From CAZQYC01 sp964597495 (GTDB lineage: Bacteria > Pseudomonadota > Gammaproteobacteria > Steroidobacterales > Steroidobacteraceae), in NCBI GenBank assembly GCA_964597495.1, contig CAZQYC010000047.1, forward strand, positions 1 through 30,613: a stretch of DNA of 30,613 nucleotides, read 5' to 3'. Below are positions 1-6,769 of the stretch, one piece after another. Both the position numbers and the translations under genes were made by a program. The notes beneath the pieces are model-generated. The model was given only the letters and a program-made list of their open reading frames with translations. It made no database searches and was not told the origin of the DNA. Each line of letters starts with the position of its first letter. Position 1 is the first letter of the stretch.

Positions 1-1104
1 CGGTGCCGACTTCGCGCGCGACGCGCGTCACTTCGGCGGCGAAGCCGTTCAATTGATCCACCATCGTGTTGATGGTGTTCTTGAGTTCGAGAATTTCGCC
101 CTTCACGTCGACGGTGATCTTGCGCGAGAGATCGCCGCGCGCCACGGCCGTGGTGACTTCGGCGATGTTGCGGACTTGGCCCGTCAAGTTCGTGGCCATC
201 GCGTTCACGGAGTCGGTGAGGTCCTTCCAGGTGCCGGCGACGCCCGGCACGATCGCTTGTCCGCCGAGCTTGCCCTCTGAACCGACTTCGCGCGCCACGC
301 GCGTCACTTCAGAGGCGAAACCGCGCAGCTGGTCCACCATCGTATTGATGGCTTCCTTCAACTGCATGATTTCGCCGCGCACGTCCACGGTGATCTTGCG
401 AGAGAGGTCGCCGTTCGCCACGGCAATGGTCACTTCGGAAATGTTGCGGACTTGGCCGGTGAGGTTGGAAGCCATCGAGTTCACGTTGTCGGTGAGATCC
501 TTCCACACGCCCGATACGTCTTTCACTTCGGCTTGTCCGCCCAATTTCCCTTCGGTGCCGACCTCGCGCGCCACACGCGTCACTTCGGCGGCGAAGCCGT
601 TCAATTGATCCACCATCGTGTTGATGGTTTCTTTGAGCTGCAAAATTTCGCCCTTCACGTCGACGGTGATCTTGCGTGACAAGTCACCGCGCGCAATGGC
701 GGTGGCCACTTCCGCGATGTTGCGCACTTGACCCGTCAGGTTGCCGGCCATCGAGTTCACGCTGTCCGTCAAGTCCTTCCACGTGCCGGCGACGCCCGGC
801 ACCACGGCTTGTCCGCCGAGTTTGCCTTCGGAACCGACTTCGCGGGCGACACGCGTCACTTCGGAGGCGAACGAGCGAAGCTGGTCCACCATGGTGTTGA
901 TGGCTTCTTTCAACTGCAGAATCTCGCCGCGCACGTTCACCGTGATTTTGCGCGAGAGATCGCCGTTCGCGATGGCGGTCGCGACATCGGCGATGTTGCG
1001 CACCTGGCCGGTCAAGTTGCCGGCCATCGAGTTCACATTGTCCGTTAAATCCTTCCAGGTGCCGGCGGCGCCCGGCACGACCGCTTGTCCGCCGAGCTTG
1101 CCGT
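1..1104 (-). repeat. In-gene tandem HAMP repeat, 276-bp unit, 552-bp higher-order period
   Basis: Four successive 276-bp units (1-276, 277-552, 553-828, 829-1104) encode the HAMP modules. GGQA codons recur near 255, 531, 807 and 1083. Units two apart match better than neighbours: the stretch at 1-60 matches 553-612, and 305-430 matches 857-982. The two unit types differ at fixed places, for example DQLNGFAAEV versus DQLRGFASEV and EVGTEGKL versus EVGSEGKL. The array therefore looks as if it grew by duplicating pairs. Confidence 0.85.
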
Positions 1105-1702
1105 CGGTGCCGACTTCGCGCGCGACGCGCGTCACTTCGGACGTGAACGCGCTCATTTGCTTGATCATGGTGTTCACGATGGTCGCCGAGCGTAGGAACT
1201 CGCCACGCAGCGGGCGTCCATCCACTTCGAGACGCATGGTTTCGGAAAGGTCGCCTTTGGCGACCGCGGAGATCGTTCGAGTGACTTCGGTCGTCGGCCA
1301 GAGCAAGTCGTCGAGCAACGTGTTGACCGAGGTTTCCATCGCGCCCCACGAGCCCGTGCGACGATCGATCGTTACGCGATGACGAGTCTTGCCTTCTTTG
1401 CCGACGGATTGACCGGCGCGCTCCAATTCCTGCGCCATTCTTTGCGTTGACGACACGATCTCGTTGAAGGTGTCGGCGACTTTGCCGGCGATGCCGGTTT
1501 TGTCGCTCGGCAATCGTGCCGAAAAATCGCCGTCGCGCACGGTTTGCAGAACGCGAAGCATTTGGCGCAAGTCGAAATCGACGCCGTTCGCCACGCTGGA
1601 AGTGCTCAGTACTTCGATGCTGCTGCGTTTCGAATCCGATTTCGGCGGCCGCGCCTTGATGGTGGAAGCAATTCTACGGCGCACGCGCTCTTGGGTTTCC
1701 AT
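1..1702 (-). CDS. Poly-HAMP signalling protein, N-terminal 567 codons (gene runs off the window)
   Basis: The frame is open from an ATG at 1702 to the window edge. The N-terminus is basic and has no membrane segment, so the protein is probably cytosolic. After about 190 divergent residues (with weak HAMP-like segments such as AVAKGDLSETMRLEVDG) come near-identical 92-residue units. Each contains EVTRVAREVG, GKLGGQA, GTWKDLTD, NLTGQVRNI, GDLSRKITVDV and INTMVDQL. This is the signature of the poly-HAMP linker in fungal group III kinases (Nik1/Os1) and their bacterial relatives. In those families the array transmits conformational changes to a C-terminal histidine kinase, often a hybrid with receivers. 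That catalytic part would lie beyond position 1 and is not seen, so kinase function is inferred. The gene is divergent from a stand-alone receiver across a 518-bp spacer. Confidence 0.88.
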   Translation of the reverse strand, partial: METQERVRRRIASTIKARPPKSDSKRSSIEVLSTSSVANGVDFDLRQMLRVLQTVRDGDFSARLPSDKTGIAGKVADTFNEIVSSTQRMAQELERAGQSVGKEGKTRHRVTIDRRTGSWGAMETSVNTLLDDLLWPTTEVTRTISAVAKGDLSETMRLEVDGRPLRGEFLRSATIVNTMIKQMSAFTSEVTRVAREVGTDGKLGGQAVVPGAAGTWKDLTDNVNSMAGNLTGQVRNIADVATAIANGDLSRKITVNVRGEILQLKEAINTMVDQLRSFASEVTRVAREVGSEGKLGGQAVVPGVAGTWKDLTDSVNSMAGNLTGQVRNIAEVATAIARGDLSRKITVDVKGEILQLKETINTMVDQLNGFAAEVTRVAREVGTEGKLGGQAEVKDVSGVWKDLTDNVNSMASNLTGQVRNISEVTIAVANGDLSRKITVDVRGEIMQLKEAINTMVDQLRGFASEVTRVAREVGSEGKLGGQAIVPGVAGTWKDLTDSVNAMATNLTGQVRNIAEVTTAVARGDLSRKITVDVKGEILELKNTINTMVDQLNGFAAEVTRVAREVGT

Positions 1703-1925
1703 CGACAACTCCGAAAGGATTCACGGCCAGGTGAATCGACAATTGCGAATCACCAAATCAAAATATTCAGTTCGACAAAAATCGCAACGTGGAAGACAAG
1801 TCGATTGACGAATTCAATGATTGCGCAGAATGATCTTGATCAAGGTGGGGCGGTGATTTTGCGGACTGCTTGATGCAATTCATTAATTCTGTCGCAGTCA
1901 TCTTACACGCATAAATCTCGGCGAG

Positions 1926-1940
1926 GGCTCAAGTTGAGCC
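1926..1940. promoter_or_regulatory. Perfect 15-bp palindrome, candidate operator
   Basis: The sequence is GGCTCAA-G-TTGAGCC, with 7-bp arms. On the plus strand it is followed by an A-tract, so in either orientation it lacks the 3' T-tract of an intrinsic terminator. It lies about 225 bp upstream of the poly-HAMP start and 280 bp upstream of the receiver start. The binding protein is unknown. Confidence 0.4.
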
Positions 1941-1954
1941 ACAAAAAAATAGAC

Positions 1955-1970
1955 GTAGGAATGTTCCTAC
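1955..1970. promoter_or_regulatory. Perfect 16-bp palindrome, candidate operator
   Basis: The sequence is GTAGGAA-TG-TTCCTAC, with 7-bp arms. Its centre is 29.5 bp (nearly three helical turns) from the centre of the palindrome at 1926-1940, which would put the two sites on the same DNA face. I do not recognise the motif. Confidence 0.4.
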
Positions 1971-2220
1971 ATCCTAACCAGAAAAAATCCATCGTCGAAA
2001 GAACGAATCGCGGATAAGGTGCGCATGCACCGAATGGCCTTGCCGTATCGGCAGATGTAGTAATGCATAAGCCGCGTGTTTCACGACGACTGCTTGCTCA
2101 TGGATGGCATCTATGGAAGGCAGTCAGTATATTGGACTACATGGACATGCTATTCAGCCTTGCCGAACGATCTTCCGCCGTTAAGATAGACAACAATGTT
2201 TGGAAAAGAGTGCGACGTCT

Positions 2221-2646
2221 ATGGCCATCCCGTCCGTTGATCCCTCGTTTTTTACTCCGGTCGCGCCCTTGCAAATGAAACTGCGCGTACTGTTCGTCGA
2301 GGACAACGACTATGTTCGTGACTTGACCGTGTGCTTGCTGGAAAGCGCCGACCGCGAGGTGGTGGCTTTTGCCTCTGCGGAAGAGGCGTACGAGGAATTC
2401 AAGCACAATCCCTTCGACGTGGTGGTGACCGATGTCAGTCTGCCGAAGATGTCCGGCATCGATCTGACGAAGCGATTGGTCGCTATCGCACCCGATACGT
2501 GGTTCATCATTGCGTCGGGTTATCAGTTGCCGCCCGGAGTCGAGAAGCTGGGCGAACACGTGCGGGTGATGTCGAAGCCCTTCGAGAGCGAAAAGATCGA
2601 CGTGATCTTTGCCGAGGTTCGCGCGGCGCATGCCGCTTCGCTTTAA
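2221..2646 (+). CDS. Stand-alone response-regulator receiver (REC) protein
   Basis: This is a 141-residue single-domain receiver. The acidic pair E27/D28 (VEDND), phosphoacceptor D71 (VVVTDVSLP), the S99 switch residue (ASG) and K119 (SKPF) are all present, so the domain should accept phosphate. There is no output domain, so it would act in a phosphorelay or by protein contact. The ATG at 2221 was chosen because GGAAAAGAG lies 10 bp upstream; an in-frame TTG at 2200 and an ATG at 2275 are alternatives. It is divergent from the poly-HAMP gene, which makes it a natural candidate partner, but this is only inferred from position. Confidence 0.85.
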   Translation: MAIPSVDPSFFTPVAPLQMKLRVLFVEDNDYVRDLTVCLLESADREVVAFASAEEAYEEFKHNPFDVVVTDVSLPKMSGIDLTKRLVAIAPDTWFIIASGYQLPPGVEKLGEHVRVMSKPFESEKIDVIFAEVRAAHAASL

Positions 2647-2660
2647 TGGCTACTTTTAAG

Positions 2661-2677
2661 AGCCCAATGCTTGGGCT
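2661..2677 (+). other. Hairpin AGCCCAA-TGC-TTGGGCT after the receiver gene
   Basis: A perfect 7-bp stem with a 3-nt loop starts 14 bp after the receiver stop. No good T-tract follows, so it is at best a weak terminator or processing stem. It overlaps the TTG (2671) that would extend the thioesterase, which argues for the downstream GTG start of that gene. Confidence 0.4.
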
Positions 2678-2706
2678 TCGTGTTGGCGGTTGGAAGAACT
2701 AACCAC

Positions 2707-3156
2707 GTGAAGCCGTTTCGGTACTACCTGCGCGTGCGCTACGGCGAATGCGATGCGCAAAAAGTCGTGTTTAACGCGCGCTACGGCGAGTATGTCGATC
2801 TTGCGGTCACGGAATACATTCGCGCAGCCGGTCTTAATCTGGGCGGGATGTTTACGGACTTCGATTATCAAGTCGTGAAACAAACCGCCGAGTGGCGTGC
2901 GCCGGTGCGCTTCGATCAGGTCCTCGAAATTTCGGTGACTACAAAACATCTTGGCACGACGTCGTTCACGCTGTTGGCGGAATTCCGCATTGGCGGAACG
3001 GAAGTCATCACGACCTCCGTCGAAACCGTGTATGTGAATGTCGATCCTAAAACGCTCGCGAAGGCGGCTCTCTCCGAGAACGTTCGGAAGGCGCTGGCAG
3101 AGGGTGCTCCGGACGCGTACGTTGATCATGCGGGTTATCGGGTGCCGCTTCGTTAG
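2707..3156 (+). CDS. Acyl-CoA thioesterase, 4HBT/YbgC hotdog family
   Basis: The 149-residue protein has the 4-hydroxybenzoyl-CoA thioesterase signature VRYGECDAQKVVFNARYGEY near the N-terminus. The Asp of ECDA (D16) is the family's catalytic carboxylate. Length and the single hotdog fold fit YbgC/FcbC-type enzymes, which hydrolyse short- or medium-chain acyl-CoAs in the cytoplasm; the substrate cannot be read from sequence. The GTG at 2707 was chosen because GGAAG lies 10 bp upstream and homology begins at once (KPFRYYLRVRY). A TTG at 2671 would add 12 residues but falls inside a hairpin. The gene follows the receiver gene on the same strand, with no evident functional link. Confidence 0.85.
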   Translation: MKPFRYYLRVRYGECDAQKVVFNARYGEYVDLAVTEYIRAAGLNLGGMFTDFDYQVVKQTAEWRAPVRFDQVLEISVTTKHLGTTSFTLLAEFRIGGTEVITTSVETVYVNVDPKTLAKAALSENVRKALAEGAPDAYVDHAGYRVPLR

Positions 3157-3313
3157 GAGCGCAGGAAGTACGGAAGATCCCGGGTTCGGCAGGGTGGCCT
3201 CTAGCGGACATTTGCTGAATTGCAGTGCCCTGCGACTCCCATAAATCCCGTAAAGCTCGGAAAAGATCGTGCTGCTCTGCGACAAGGGCGGAAAATTGCC
3301 AACTCCGTTGCAG

Positions 3314-3354
3314 AGTGATGCGCGTCACAGGATTTAGTATCGCCGCTACATAAT
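3314..3354 (+). promoter_or_regulatory. CRP/Vfr-like site plus -10 element before the two-TM protein
   Basis: AGTGA-TGCGCG-TCACA (3314-3329) differs at one position from the CRP-family consensus TGTGA-N6-TCACA. A -10-like CATAAT lies at 3349-3354. A start near 3361 would put the site centre about 40 bp upstream, close to the -41.5 of class II CRP promoters. The regulator and its use here are inferred. Confidence 0.45.
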
Positions 3355-3379
3355 TCCCGCCTCTTTAGTGGGTCCGGCA

Positions 3380-4240
3380 ATGCAGTTTTCCGAAACAGTC
3401 CTGGCGGCGATGATCGGCGCGATCGCGACGCTGCTGACCGCGTTGTTCCAGTTGTTTACCGTGCTTCGTTCTCGCAGCAAGCTCGAGATTCGCCCGAAGA
3501 AGGGCATGACATCTCGCTCCATCGCTGCCGTCGTCGCGCTCATGATCGCCTCTGGCGTAGGCGGGTATTTATATTCCGAGCTGCGTCAACAGCATGCCGG
3601 TGAAGATCTTCGCAGTATGCGCGACGAACTCAATGCCAAATTGCAGTTGCTCGCAACGACTACCGAGCGCCTTGCTCTTTCGCGCGACACCCAGGCCCAA
3701 ACGACTACAATGGCGCCTACGATGGCCGTCGCCGTGGTGCCGGCAACGGATAGTGCGGAGTCCGTGATCTATGCGCCCGGTTGCCCAGCGAGCGCGAATT
3801 GCACGGAAGCCGGTGCACAAAAATGGGTGTTGTGCGGGGCCATTCCGAGCACCGCGCAAGTTCGCAAGCTGGAGTTATTTGCCAAGCCTGAACGTATGCA
3901 GAGTGCGTGGGATCGAGCAGCCGCGAATTTCGAACAAGACATCGGCGGTGCAAAATTTACGGGTTCACCCGTCGAGCATCCGCAAGACGAAAATCGAAAG
4001 GTGGTCTGCGTCGACTTTGTCCACTGGAGTTCGGAACCGCATGTCGCGCGCATAGTGATTCAATACGGCGCAGTCGCGGAGAATCCTTCTCTTCCCAGAG
4101 AAAGCACGACCAGAGAAAGCACGACCAGAGAAACTACGCTCAGAGAAACCGCACCAAGCGAAACCACGGCTGCCGCTACCGCCGTTGCCACGCCCGTCAC
4201 GCAAGGAATGTCGCTGGCGCCGCCTCTTATTGCCCAATAA
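3380..4240 (+). CDS. Hypothetical protein with two N-terminal membrane segments
   Basis: This 286-residue protein has no family I recognise. Residues about 6-29 and 45-66 are hydrophobic helices separated by a basic loop (RSRSKLEIRPKKG), followed by a short amphipathic region. A compact domain with four cysteines follows (around APGCPASANCTEAG, VLCGAIP and KVVCVDF), which suggests an extracytoplasmic disulfide-bonded domain. The C-terminus is Thr/Glu/Ser-rich and built on a 15-bp repeat (RESTT-like units). The ATG at 3380 is used; a GTG at 3368 is in frame. No strong SD is visible. The gene stands alone between a thioesterase and a convergent operon. Confidence 0.7.
   Translation: MQFSETVLAAMIGAIATLLTALFQLFTVLRSRSKLEIRPKKGMTSRSIAAVVALMIASGVGGYLYSELRQQHAGEDLRSMRDELNAKLQLLATTTERLALSRDTQAQTTTMAPTMAVAVVPATDSAESVIYAPGCPASANCTEAGAQKWVLCGAIPSTAQVRKLELFAKPERMQSAWDRAAANFEQDIGGAKFTGSPVEHPQDENRKVVCVDFVHWSSEPHVARIVIQYGAVAENPSLPRESTTRESTTRETTLRETAPSETTAAATAVATPVTQGMSLAPPLIAQ
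4097..4171 (+). repeat. Five 15-bp tandem repeats coding a RESTT-like tail
   Basis: Five consecutive 15-bp units start with AGAGAAA or AGCGAAA. The first two are identical (AGAGAAAGCACGACC) and the last three diverge progressively. They encode RESTT, RESTT, RETTL, RETAP and SETTA. The period is a multiple of three, so unit loss or gain keeps the frame. Confidence 0.85.
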
Positions 4241-4318
4241 TCGACTGTACCGATCTCCTATGGCGCGGCTGAGGGATCACGTCGCCTGGTCAGGTCGTTC
4301 GGGTCAGTTCGTTTGGGA

Positions 4319-4837
4319 TCAGGCTGTTTCCAGGCCGACGAACACGATTTCATCACCGGATCGTTTCACGCGGACTCGATATAGATCGTCGACCGGCGTG
4401 TTGTCCGTGTCGGGGACATGCTTTCCCCGAATGTCCCATTGCCAGCGCCGCGCCCATGGCTCGGGTTGCCCACCGTCACGGCAGACGAACTTGGATTCTG
4501 CCGAAATCGCCGTCGTCGTCGAATCCAAGCCGAACGATTTGCAGCGAACGATCGGCTTCCACCAGTAGGTTTCCGGCATGGGTACTCCACCTTCCACGAC
4601 GGGCGCCGCCACTACATAAATTTCACCCACGTCGGGGCGAATGACGAAGTAGTGCAGCGCCTCGGTTTCCAAGGACAGGTAGTGACTCGGAAGGAGGTCG
4701 CCGACCTCGACAGAAAGTAATTTTTCGTCACGAGGGTCTTTCGATCGGGTAGTGAAGACAAAGATCCCCACCATCAATGCAGTGACGCCAACGGCTGAGG
4801 CGGCGGCGATTAATTTAGTGGCTGTGGAGTCGTTCAT
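4319..4837 (-). CDS. Small membrane-anchored hypothetical protein
   Basis: This is a 172-residue protein. An N-terminal hydrophobic helix (about residues 8-29, LIAAASAVGVTALMVGIFVF) works as an uncleaved anchor. The remainder is soluble and rich in Trp and Tyr (YWWKPIVRC, WARRWQWDIRG), with no motif I can name. The ATG at 4837 overlaps the stop of the KgtP-like gene as ATGA, so the two are probably translationally coupled. A much longer open frame continues upstream in this frame, but it only shadows the transporter. The function is unknown; location suggests a role linked to the transporter. Confidence 0.75.
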   Translation of the reverse strand: MNDSTATKLIAAASAVGVTALMVGIFVFTTRSKDPRDEKLLSVEVGDLLPSHYLSLETEALHYFVIRPDVGEIYVVAAPVVEGGVPMPETYWWKPIVRCKSFGLDSTTTAISAESKFVCRDGGQPEPWARRWQWDIRGKHVPDTDNTPVDDLYRVRVKRSGDEIVFVGLETA

Positions 4838-6141
4838 TCCGCTGGCACCGCTTTGCGATCGATTTCTCGATCGATCCATGAATGTGCTTTCGTCTCTTTC
4901 ATCGTTGCATAGACCAAGAGCGAACAAAGGATGCAGCCCGTCACGTACCAGTAAAAGCCGCTTTCCATGTTTCGATTCTTGAACCAAAGCGCAATGTACT
5001 CCGCCGTGCCGCCAAAGAGCGAAACGGCGATGGAATAGGCAAGGCCGACTCCCAGCGCGCGAATGTGAACGGGAAATAGCTCCGCTTTTACGACGGCGTT
5101 GATGGACGTGTAGCCGCTTACGATCGCAAGCGCCAATAGAATGAGTGCTACGGCACCGGCGATCGACTTCACTTGCGCCAGCGACTGCAGAATGGGAAAC
5201 GTGCTCAACGTGCCGAGCGTGCCGAACGCCAATAACAGGGGGCGGCGGCCTATACGATCCGAGAGCGCGCCGAACAGAGGCTGTGCGAGCATGAAGACGA
5301 ATAACGTTCCGGCATTGATGAGCGTTGCAGTTTCCTTGCTCATGCCGGTGCTCAGCACCAAAAATTTCTGCATGTACGTCGTATACGTATAGAACGCGAC
5401 GGTGCCGCCCATCGTGAGTCCAATCACGGTAAGTACGGCACGTCGGTGCCGTAGAAACTCCTTGATACTGCCGCGCGCCTTGGCCTGCGACCGCTGCTCT
5501 ACGAAGGACTCCGTTTCCAGCATGTTGCGTCGCAAGTACAGCGCATAGAGGGCGCATAACGAACCGATGAAGAAGGGAATGCGCCATCCCCACGCGTCCA
5601 GTTCGGCAGTGGTCAAAATAAATTGTTGCAACAAAATAAGAATGGAGAGCGCCAGTAACTGACCAAGGATCAAGGTGACGTATTGAAAGCTCGAATAGAA
5701 ACCGCGGTTCTCACGGTCGGCTATTTCGCTTAAATACGTCGCCGACGTTCCGTACTCGCCGCCGACGCTCAAGCCTTGGAGCAGGCGCGCAAATACCAAT
5801 AAGATCGGTGCGAAATTGCCGATGACCGCGTGGCCGGGCGTCACGGCGATGATGAACGAGCCCAGGCACATCAATACGACCGACAGAACTAGAGCGGCCT
5901 TTCGTCCCGCTCGGTCGGCATAGAGGCCGAACAGCCAGCCCCCGATAGGACGTACTAAAAATCCAACGGCAAATACTCCGGCGGTGCTCAGCTGTTGCGC
6001 GATGGCGTCTCCTTGCGGGAAGAAGGATTTCGCGAAATAAAGCGAGAACGCGGAATAGACATACCAGTCGTACCATTCCACCAAGTTACCGATCGATCCG
6101 GTGAAGATCGACCTCAGTCGGTCCTTTGCCCCGATGCTCAT
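4834..6141 (-). CDS. kgtP: MFS metabolite:H+ symporter, KgtP (alpha-ketoglutarate permease)-like
   Basis: The 435-residue protein has the full 12-helix MFS layout. It aligns along its whole length with E. coli KgtP: GNLVEWYDWYVYSAFSLYFA, FLVRPIGGWLFGLYADRAGRK, LLQGLSVGGEYGTSATYLSE, FYSSFQYVTL, YTYTTYMQKFLV and KAELFPVHIRALGVGL. These are marks of the metabolite:H+ symporter subfamily, inner-membrane proteins that import dicarboxylates with protons. Alpha-ketoglutarate is the likely substrate by similarity, but related members carry other organic acids. The start overlaps the end of the GFA-family reading frame (ATGA), and the stop overlaps the next gene in the same way, so the three form one transcription unit. 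Confidence 0.85.
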   Translation of the reverse strand: MSIGAKDRLRSIFTGSIGNLVEWYDWYVYSAFSLYFAKSFFPQGDAIAQQLSTAGVFAVGFLVRPIGGWLFGLYADRAGRKAALVLSVVLMCLGSFIIAVTPGHAVIGNFAPILLVFARLLQGLSVGGEYGTSATYLSEIADRENRGFYSSFQYVTLILGQLLALSILILLQQFILTTAELDAWGWRIPFFIGSLCALYALYLRRNMLETESFVEQRSQAKARGSIKEFLRHRRAVLTVIGLTMGGTVAFYTYTTYMQKFLVLSTGMSKETATLINAGTLFVFMLAQPLFGALSDRIGRRPLLLAFGTLGTLSTFPILQSLAQVKSIAGAVALILLALAIVSGYTSINAVVKAELFPVHIRALGVGLAYSIAVSLFGGTAEYIALWFKNRNMESGFYWYVTGCILCSLLVYATMKETKAHSWIDREIDRKAVPAE

Positions 6142-6517
6142 GATAGGTGCTGCTTCGCCGCGAAAGCGGTTTCCCAGTGTTGTCCATCGAAGGAGGCGGC
6201 TTTGACGGCGTTCAAATCGATATCGTCCAAGCAGTGAACGTTGACGTCGATTTTTCCCGGGTCGGACCGCGGCGTGTAAAAGGCGTGAATGCCGCAGGTT
6301 TTGCAGAAAGTATGTTTGGCGACATGCGTATTGACCGTACAGGTCGAGAGGTTATCGTCGCCGCTGAACAGCTCGACGTTTTCGAGGGGCACGATGAGAT
6401 GGATAAACCCTTATCTGTGCGCATCGAGCAATTGCCTTCCACGGCGCGCATCAAGTCGCCGCTCACGCGAAAACGCACGCGGCCGCAGTGACAGCCACCC
6501 TGGTAGGTCTTAAACAT
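6138..6517 (-). pseudogene. Frameshifted GFA-family (glutathione-dependent formaldehyde-activating-like) gene
   Basis: Two frames together make one GFA-family protein. The N-terminal frame (from ATG 6517) gives MFKTYQGGCHCGRVRFRVSGD and on to TDKGL. The C-terminal frame resumes with IHLIVPLENVELFSGDDN, KHTFCKTCGIHAFYTPRSDPGKIDVNVHCLDD. A single missing base around 6404-6408 explains the break. The zinc motif usually written CNCSxC reads GNCSMR here, so two expected cysteines are also absent. That argues for real decay and not only a sequencing error. Intact relatives are small zinc-binding proteins annotated as formaldehyde-activating or carbon-sulfur lyases. It heads the operon with the KgtP-like gene. 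Confidence 0.8.
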
Positions 6518-6520
6518 GAA

Positions 6521-6560
6521 ATCCCCTTTGCGGAATATGTTCGCGTACCTTCAAGGGGAT
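6521..6560 (-). promoter_or_regulatory. Inverted repeat that would mask the GFA gene's ribosome-binding site
   Basis: On the minus-strand transcript AUCCCCUU (6560-6553) can pair perfectly with AAGGGGAU (6528-6521), with a 24-nt loop. The downstream arm is the Shine-Dalgarno itself (AAGGGG, ending about 6 nt before ATG 6517). The stem would hide the SD. Whether it acts as a thermometer, a protein site or nothing is unknown. Confidence 0.4.
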
Positions 6561-6593
6561 AACAAGCGCGATGGCATGGCGCACGACGGTATC

Positions 6594-6633
6594 GTCCGCA
6601 CGCGCGGACACAAGTGTCCACAATTGTGGACAC
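6594..6633. promoter_or_regulatory. Chain of overlapping palindromes, candidate operator
   Basis: Three dyads follow each other: GTCCGC-N4-GCGGAC (6594-6609), GGACAC-AA-GTGTCC (6606-6619) and the perfect 20-mer GTGTCCACAATTGTGGACAC (6614-6633). Half-sites of GTGTCC type are shared between neighbours. The site lies in the 252-bp divergent spacer between the GFA/kgtP operon (-) and the Omp85/two-component operon (+), so it could control either. I do not know the cognate regulator. Confidence 0.55.
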
Positions 6634-6708
6634 CGCCATGGGAATACCGCAGCGGATGGCTCAATAAATAAGCACATTTCTTGAGTAAAACGACAGCCAT
6701 CGTCTTGG

Positions 6709-6756
6709 TATGATCCTTGCTCTAGCGCTCATGCTCACGGATCGTGAGAGTGCTAA
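6709..6756 (+). promoter_or_regulatory. -10 element and 5'-UTR hairpin before the Omp85-type gene
   Basis: TATGAT (6709-6714) is a good -10; no consensus -35 is evident. A start near 6721 would open the mRNA with a long hairpin: an outer stem TAGCGCT (6723-6729) with AGTGCTA (6749-6755), and a perfect inner stem CTCACG-GAT-CGTGAG (6734-6748). The SD GGAG (6759-6762) follows immediately. It could stabilise the 5' end or control translation. It resembles CIRCE in its right arm only (GAGTGCTAA), and the spacing is wrong. Confidence 0.4.
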
Positions 6757-6769
6757 ATGGAGATCGACT

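Larger units (their letters stand above)
1703..2220. other. 518-bp divergent spacer between poly-HAMP gene and receiver gene
   Basis: I see no convincing gene here. Short open frames overlapping this stretch lack recognisable domains. It must hold the promoters of both flanking genes. It contains two perfect palindromes (1926-1940 and 1955-1970) and a smaller inverted repeat, TGCCG-TAT-CGGCA, at 2041-2053. A purine-rich SD-like stretch, GGAAAAGAG (2202-2210), precedes the receiver start. Confidence 0.6.

Noticed and set aside
684..1349. 221-codon minus-strand frame within the HAMP array
   Set aside because: It is in a different frame from the HAMP units and is long only because the repeat lacks stops in that frame.
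2063..2278. 71-codon frame between the palindromes and the receiver gene
   Set aside because: It overlaps the receiver start in another frame, with no SD and no recognisable domain.
4838..5593. 252-codon upstream extension of the small anchored protein
   Set aside because: The extension lies wholly inside the KgtP-like gene in another frame and has low complexity. The ATG at 4837 begins a clear membrane anchor.
6722..6756. CIRCE (HrcA) element
   Set aside because: The right arm GAGTGCTAA is perfect, but the left arm has two mismatches and the spacer is 17 bp, not 9. A hairpin explains the symmetry better.
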